This document shows, piece after piece, positions 32,822-35,474 of a DNA stretch of 35,474 nucleotides. How positions within the stretch are numbered: the stretch's first letter is position 1; each line of letters opens with the position of its first letter. Below the pieces are notes generated by a model that worked only from the letters and a program-made list of their open reading frames with translations, did no database searches and was not told where the DNA came from. Source of the stretch: Verrucomicrobiota bacterium (lineage in GTDB: Bacteria > Verrucomicrobiota > Verrucomicrobiia > Chthoniobacterales > UBA10450); contig QHNR01000123.1 in the NCBI GenBank assembly GCA_003218475.1, forward strand, positions 1 through 35,474. The letters are read 5' to 3'. A program made the translations under genes and the position numbers.

Positions 32822-33882
32822 CTCGTTTGAAATGTCACCGGAACTGTCGCTTGCCATCCCTGGCTAGGGGCGGATTTCCATTGCCGAAAAGTTTTGATCG
32901 CCGCCTGATCAAAGTACGGGTTCCCCGTCGATTTAATGACCTGCACGTTCGTTACGTTTCCATTTGGATCAAAAGACAGACGGAAGCGACCCGTTCCCGA
33001 AACGCCGCCCTGCGAGACGCCCGGCGGAAAAGCTGGCACAGGCGCGTAGAGCAATCGCGGTTTCGGTGTTGGCTTTGGCGTGGGGAGTGTCTCGGCCGTC
33101 GCCGGCCAGCGGGCCTCGGTAGCAACCGCAACGCGAGATAACAACGACTCAAGTGCACCGGTAGGACGAGCGGTAGTTTTTTCACCCGTTGCCGTGACAA
33201 CACCAACGACTTCGCCATTCTCGTTTACAACAGGAGATCCGACCGAACTGGGAGGAGAGGCGGCCGCGATTTCCAAACGATCGGGTTGTTGTGCAGCAAT
33301 TGTCACTTCACGAGCGATACCGTCATTTACAGCCAGTGCGCTGCCGACTACAACAACGCGCGTGCCGACAGACAGATTGGCGCTTTTGTTTAGCCCGACG
33401 AAGGGCACCTTCTTGGCGTCAACCTGCAGAACCGCCAGATCCAATTCTTTCGAAGCCGCGAGAATCCCGCTGACGTTATAGATTCCGCCGTCCTGTGTCT
33501 TTGCGACGGCATTGACGCCTCCATCGATTGCTCGCTCGGTTGTGACAAGTCTGCCGTCTGCTGAAATAAAGAAGCCACTCTCCGTTCGTAACAAATTTCC
33601 CTTCTGATCAAAGACCGTCACCCAAATTACCGAAGGCTGCACCGTTGTTTGCACTTTCGCTAACTCGGGCGAAGCAGGCTCATTGGGTTTTGCTTGGGCC
33701 GCGGGAGTGACTGACGAGATACGGGCCGGCGATTGAGGCGCGGAAGTCATCGGCGGCACTGATGATGACTGCGTCACGGGGGACTTGCCGATAACCTGGC
33801 TCGTCGATTTTCGTCCGCCGGCCACGCTCACGATCACCGCCAAGCAAACCGCGTATCGAATAATTGGCCGCAACTGTCTCAT
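32818..33882 (-). CDS. Inactive trypsin-like (S1C-fold) domain fused to TonB C-terminal domain
   Basis: The 354-residue protein has a signal-like N-terminus, a Ser/Pro linker, a DegP-like fold (about 75-235: ESGFFISADGRLVTTERAIDGG, KELDLAVLQVD, GSPVVNENGEVVGVV), a Pro-rich hinge, then a TonB C-terminal-like domain (about 285-354: GTGRFRLSFDPNGNVTNVQVIKSTGNPYFDQAAIKTFRQWK). The catalytic His is replaced by Arg117 (TERAI for NHHVI). The nucleophile Ser position, before G-x-P, is Val214. Asp148 remains. So it is probably a binding or sensing domain, not a protease. It should sit in the periplasm, and is coupled to the following unknown gene. Confidence 0.83.
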   Translation of the reverse strand: MRQLRPIIRYAVCLAVIVSVAGGRKSTSQVIGKSPVTQSSSVPPMTSAPQSPARISSVTPAAQAKPNEPASPELAKVQTTVQPSVIWVTVFDQKGNLLRTESGFFISADGRLVTTERAIDGGVNAVAKTQDGGIYNVSGILAASKELDLAVLQVDAKKVPFVGLNKSANLSVGTRVVVVGSALAVNDGIAREVTIAAQQPDRLEIAAASPPSSVGSPVVNENGEVVGVVTATGEKTTARPTGALESLLSRVAVATEARWPATAETLPTPKPTPKPRLLYAPVPAFPPGVSQGGVSGTGRFRLSFDPNGNVTNVQVIKSTGNPYFDQAAIKTFRQWKSAPSQGWQATVPVTFQTR

Positions 33883-33943
33883 TCGGGGTTCAAAACCATT
33901 ACAGTGTGAAACACGGGTGGCATCTTAATCAAGACCGCGAGAA

Positions 33944-34093
33944 CTAATTCCGCTTGAAATACTGAATGGCGCGTTCGTGTTTTTTCGCCGCAGCCCTCGT
34001 CTTGAACGTGCCGAGATTTCTTCGTTTGCCCGCCTTGGGATTTTTCTTCCGCGAATACAGTCGATACTTGTCCGCTTTCAGCTTCCTGATCAT
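33944..34093 (-). CDS. Small basic protein, 49 residues
   Basis: This short ORF is easily missed. It encodes 49 residues rich in Lys and Arg, starting MIRKLKADKYRLYSRKKN and including GKRRNLGTFKTRAAAKKHERAI. The SRKKNPKAGKRRNLGTFKTRAAAxxHERA pattern looks like a compact nucleic-acid-binding or phage-integrase N-terminal-like (AP2/arm-type) motif, by resemblance only. It stands alone between the TonB-fusion gene and the MauE-like gene on the minus strand. Neither function nor partner is known. Confidence 0.68.
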   Translation of the reverse strand: MIRKLKADKYRLYSRKKNPKAGKRRNLGTFKTRAAAKKHERAIQYFKRN

Positions 34094-34192
34094 GACTCCA
34101 TCGAATATTCGCAGGCAAAATGGGCTCCGCGCGTTGAATTGTAGGGCAACCTCCTCAGTCGCCGATTTAAGACACGCAGGCGGAGCGGCCGC

Positions 34193-34696
34193 CTACAAAG
34201 GCTTGGGCGAACGGTTCGAAACCCAAAGAACGACCAACGCAGCGAGAATCCCAAGATTCGTCGCCAGGTGACTAGGAAAGCTCCAGTTCTGGCTGGCGTG
34301 ACCGAAACAGCCGCAGGTGATGTCAAGTCCGCGAACTTTTGCCGCGATAGTCACGAGCGTGAACATAAGAACAAGCGCCATCAAGATCGATAGCGCGCCG
34401 CGATACAACAAACGACCAACCAGCGCGAAGCCGCAGAAAATCTCCAGCCAAGGCAGATAAAAGGCCAGTGCGACACTGATTGGCCATGGGAAAATCTTGT
34501 AATTATCGATGTCGCTGGCGAACTGAACTGGATCGAGTGCTTTGATCGCGCCGGCATAAATAAAAACGCCCGCAACGATAAGATCTACAATGCGCCGAAG
34601 GATGTTTGATGTCCGATTTTTGACGTTTGATGTGCTTGCGTTTCCAGAAAGTTGGACGTTGGATGTTGAAAGTTGAGCGTTGGGCGTTTTACTCAT
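34193..34696 (-). CDS. MauE/DoxX-like membrane protein
   Basis: The 167-residue protein has four helices, starting at about residue 34 (IVDLIVAGVFIYAGAIKALDP). This last block, followed by FPWPISVALAFYLPWLEIFCGFALV, is characteristic of MauE/DoxX-type proteins. A paired Cys motif (DITCGCFG) follows the third helix, consistent with a redox or methylamine-utilisation type role. The first roughly 30 residues (SKTPNAQLSTSNVQLSGNAS) are encoded by a direct-repeat element and may be an artefact of start placement. The start overlaps the rhodanese stop as ATGA. Confidence 0.8.
   Translation of the reverse strand: MSKTPNAQLSTSNVQLSGNASTSNVKNRTSNILRRIVDLIVAGVFIYAGAIKALDPVQFASDIDNYKIFPWPISVALAFYLPWLEIFCGFALVGRLLYRGALSILMALVLMFTLVTIAAKVRGLDITCGCFGHASQNWSFPSHLATNLGILAALVVLWVSNRSPKPL
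34606..34690. repeat. TTTGATG/TTGGACGTT-type degenerate repeat, copy 2
   Basis: Units of 8-10 bases (GTTTGATG, GTTGGACGTTGGATGTTGAA, GTTGAGCGTTGGGCGTTT) are arranged in tandem with drift. An 18-base match occurs at 20641-20680. It lies inside the annotated start of the MauE-like gene. Confidence 0.75.
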
Positions 34697-35118
34697 CTCT
34701 TCTTGAACCATGCTTCCCATCCGCCTTCGAGCACGAACACATCAGAAAGTTGCGCTTCCTTGCGTAGGCGTCGGGCAACCTCCCGGCTAGCATTGCAACT
34801 GAGGCTGCTGCAATAAACGACGACTTTTTTTCCCGGCGACCACACCGCCAGGAATTGCGGCAGTAATTCGTTCCATCGGTCTTCATTTAAGGACAGCGCG
34901 CCTGGAACATGATCGCGTGCGAACTCTTCATCCGGGCGCGCATCCACCCAGATAACGTTTCCCGCCCATGTGCGTGCTTGATCGACGGTAACCAGTTCCG
35001 ACGGCGGAATTGACGATTGCCACGATATTTTTTGGCGAAAATAAACCGCCTCGCCCAGCCCGGGAATGAGCGCGAGCGCTGCCAGAATAAGGATCTGGCG
35101 GATCAGCGAAGATCTCAC
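34693..35118 (-). CDS. Exported rhodanese-domain protein
   Basis: The 141-residue protein begins with a hydrophobic signal/anchor (RQILILAALALIPGLGEAVYF) and a rhodanese domain (about 40-140). The active-site loop is CSSLSC (Cys103 and Cys108) in VVVYCSSLSCNASREVARRL, after VIWVDARPDEEFARDHVPGALSL. It should act in the envelope, handling sulfur transfer or thiols. Upstream is the DUF1573-like gene, 3 bases away; the following MauE-like gene overlaps by ATGA. The three probably form one operon. Confidence 0.88.
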   Translation of the reverse strand: MRSSLIRQILILAALALIPGLGEAVYFRQKISWQSSIPPSELVTVDQARTWAGNVIWVDARPDEEFARDHVPGALSLNEDRWNELLPQFLAVWSPGKKVVVYCSSLSCNASREVARRLRKEAQLSDVFVLEGGWEAWFKKR

Positions 35119-35121
35119 TAC

Positions 35122-35474
35122 TTATTGAACAACCGGGGAATTGGTGATGCGCGCAGTGGCGTAAAAGATCTTCTGTGAATCCTCCGGTTGAATCGTCAGA
35201 GTCGAAGCAACAAGGTTCTTCGTTTCCTGAGGTTGGACGTCGATTTTGAACTCGCCGTTACCCTTTTCCTCCACTTTGGTTTGAAAATCCGGACTCGATG
35301 ACGTGACCTTGATATGCTTCACGGTAAACTCTTTGCCTACCTTCACGGTGATCGTCTTCGGGTCCGGCTTGTCGCCTTGTTTCCAGAAAACAAATGTCGG
35401 GGTGATCTCCAATTGCTGCGGGATAATCGTCTTGAGCGTGAGGACCGTCTTCGAGTTCGCGGCTTCGTCGGTCT
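35122..35474 (-). CDS. DUF1573-like beta-sandwich protein, C-terminal part
   Basis: The frame is open from the stop at 35122 to the window edge, so only about 116 C-terminal residues are seen (TDEAANSKTVLTLKTIIPQQLEITPTFVFW...). An apparent TTG start at 35412 is an internal Leu. The beta-strand pattern (KTITVKVGKEFTVKHIKVTSSSPDFQTKVEE, NLVASTLTIQPED) fits DUF1573 or HYDIN-type Ig-like domains, which often neighbour thiol-active proteins. No Cys is visible. Family assignment is tentative. Confidence 0.55.
   Translation of the reverse strand, partial: TDEAANSKTVLTLKTIIPQQLEITPTFVFWKQGDKPDPKTITVKVGKEFTVKHIKVTSSSPDFQTKVEEKGNGEFKIDVQPQETKNLVASTLTIQPEDSQKIFYATARITNSPVVQ

Noticed and set aside
33879-34118. 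79-residue minus-strand ORF over the small basic gene
   Set aside because: Composition looks random; the overlapping 49-residue frame has an ordered basic motif and is preferred.

Overview
The window looks like chromosomal DNA of a Gram-negative, probably soil-dwelling member of the Verrucomicrobiota; a Chthoniobacterales/'Spartobacteria'-type genome is my best guess, by inference. Reasons: outer-membrane lipopolysaccharide genes (kdsA, lptC, lptA, lptB), a regulatory PTS set (hprK, ptsH, ptsI) without any sugar EII, a Dop-type pupylation enzyme beside an ARC/Mpa-type ATPase in a Gram-negative background, and many degenerate hairpin-forming intergenic repeats. Most of the DNA is housekeeping; no transposase, integrase, phage gene or CRISPR array was seen.

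Layout. 1-1.3 kb (minus): coaD, yceD, rpmF, with yceD apparently broken. 1.4-3.1 kb: a tandem universal stress protein and a TIGR02206/YwaF-type membrane protein. 3.1-6.1 kb: kdsA-lptC-lptA-lptB, the last three joined by ATGA overlaps. 6.1-10.0 kb: the most distinctive locus. A fluoride (crcB-type) riboswitch with a well-formed terminator/SD-sequestering expression platform precedes a cation/proton antiporter, a dynamin-like GTPase (four reading-frame breaks) and a DUF486 membrane protein, all chained by ATGA overlaps. 10.1-14.1 kb: an exported Tat-type hemerythrin, then hprK, ptsH and ptsI; ptsI has an in-frame TAA. 14.2-18.3 kb: bifunctional nuclease (minus), speA and asnS. 18.4-20.5 kb (minus): rpsA and a small lipoprotein. 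20.7-23.9 kb: thioredoxin-like protein, cystathionine beta-synthase and a cystathionine gamma-synthase/lyase, a transsulfuration cluster. 23.9-27.5 kb: aroC, a CvpA-like protein and gatB. 27.6-30.9 kb (minus): arc and dop, without Pup/UBact, ligase or 20S core genes nearby. 31.2 kb: tRNA-Asp(GTC). 31.3-35.5 kb (minus): two uncharacterised proteins, a GNAT acetyltransferase, a protease-fold protein without its catalytic residues fused to a TonB C-terminal domain, a 49-residue basic protein, and a rhodanese/MauE-like/DUF1573-like set that runs off the end.

Three genes (yceD, the dynamin-like gene, ptsI) carry six reading-frame lesions while the rest look intact. They may be real pseudogenes or assembly errors; reads are needed to decide. 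At least six families of small hairpin or direct repeats lie between genes, and several supply the last or first codons of neighbouring proteins.
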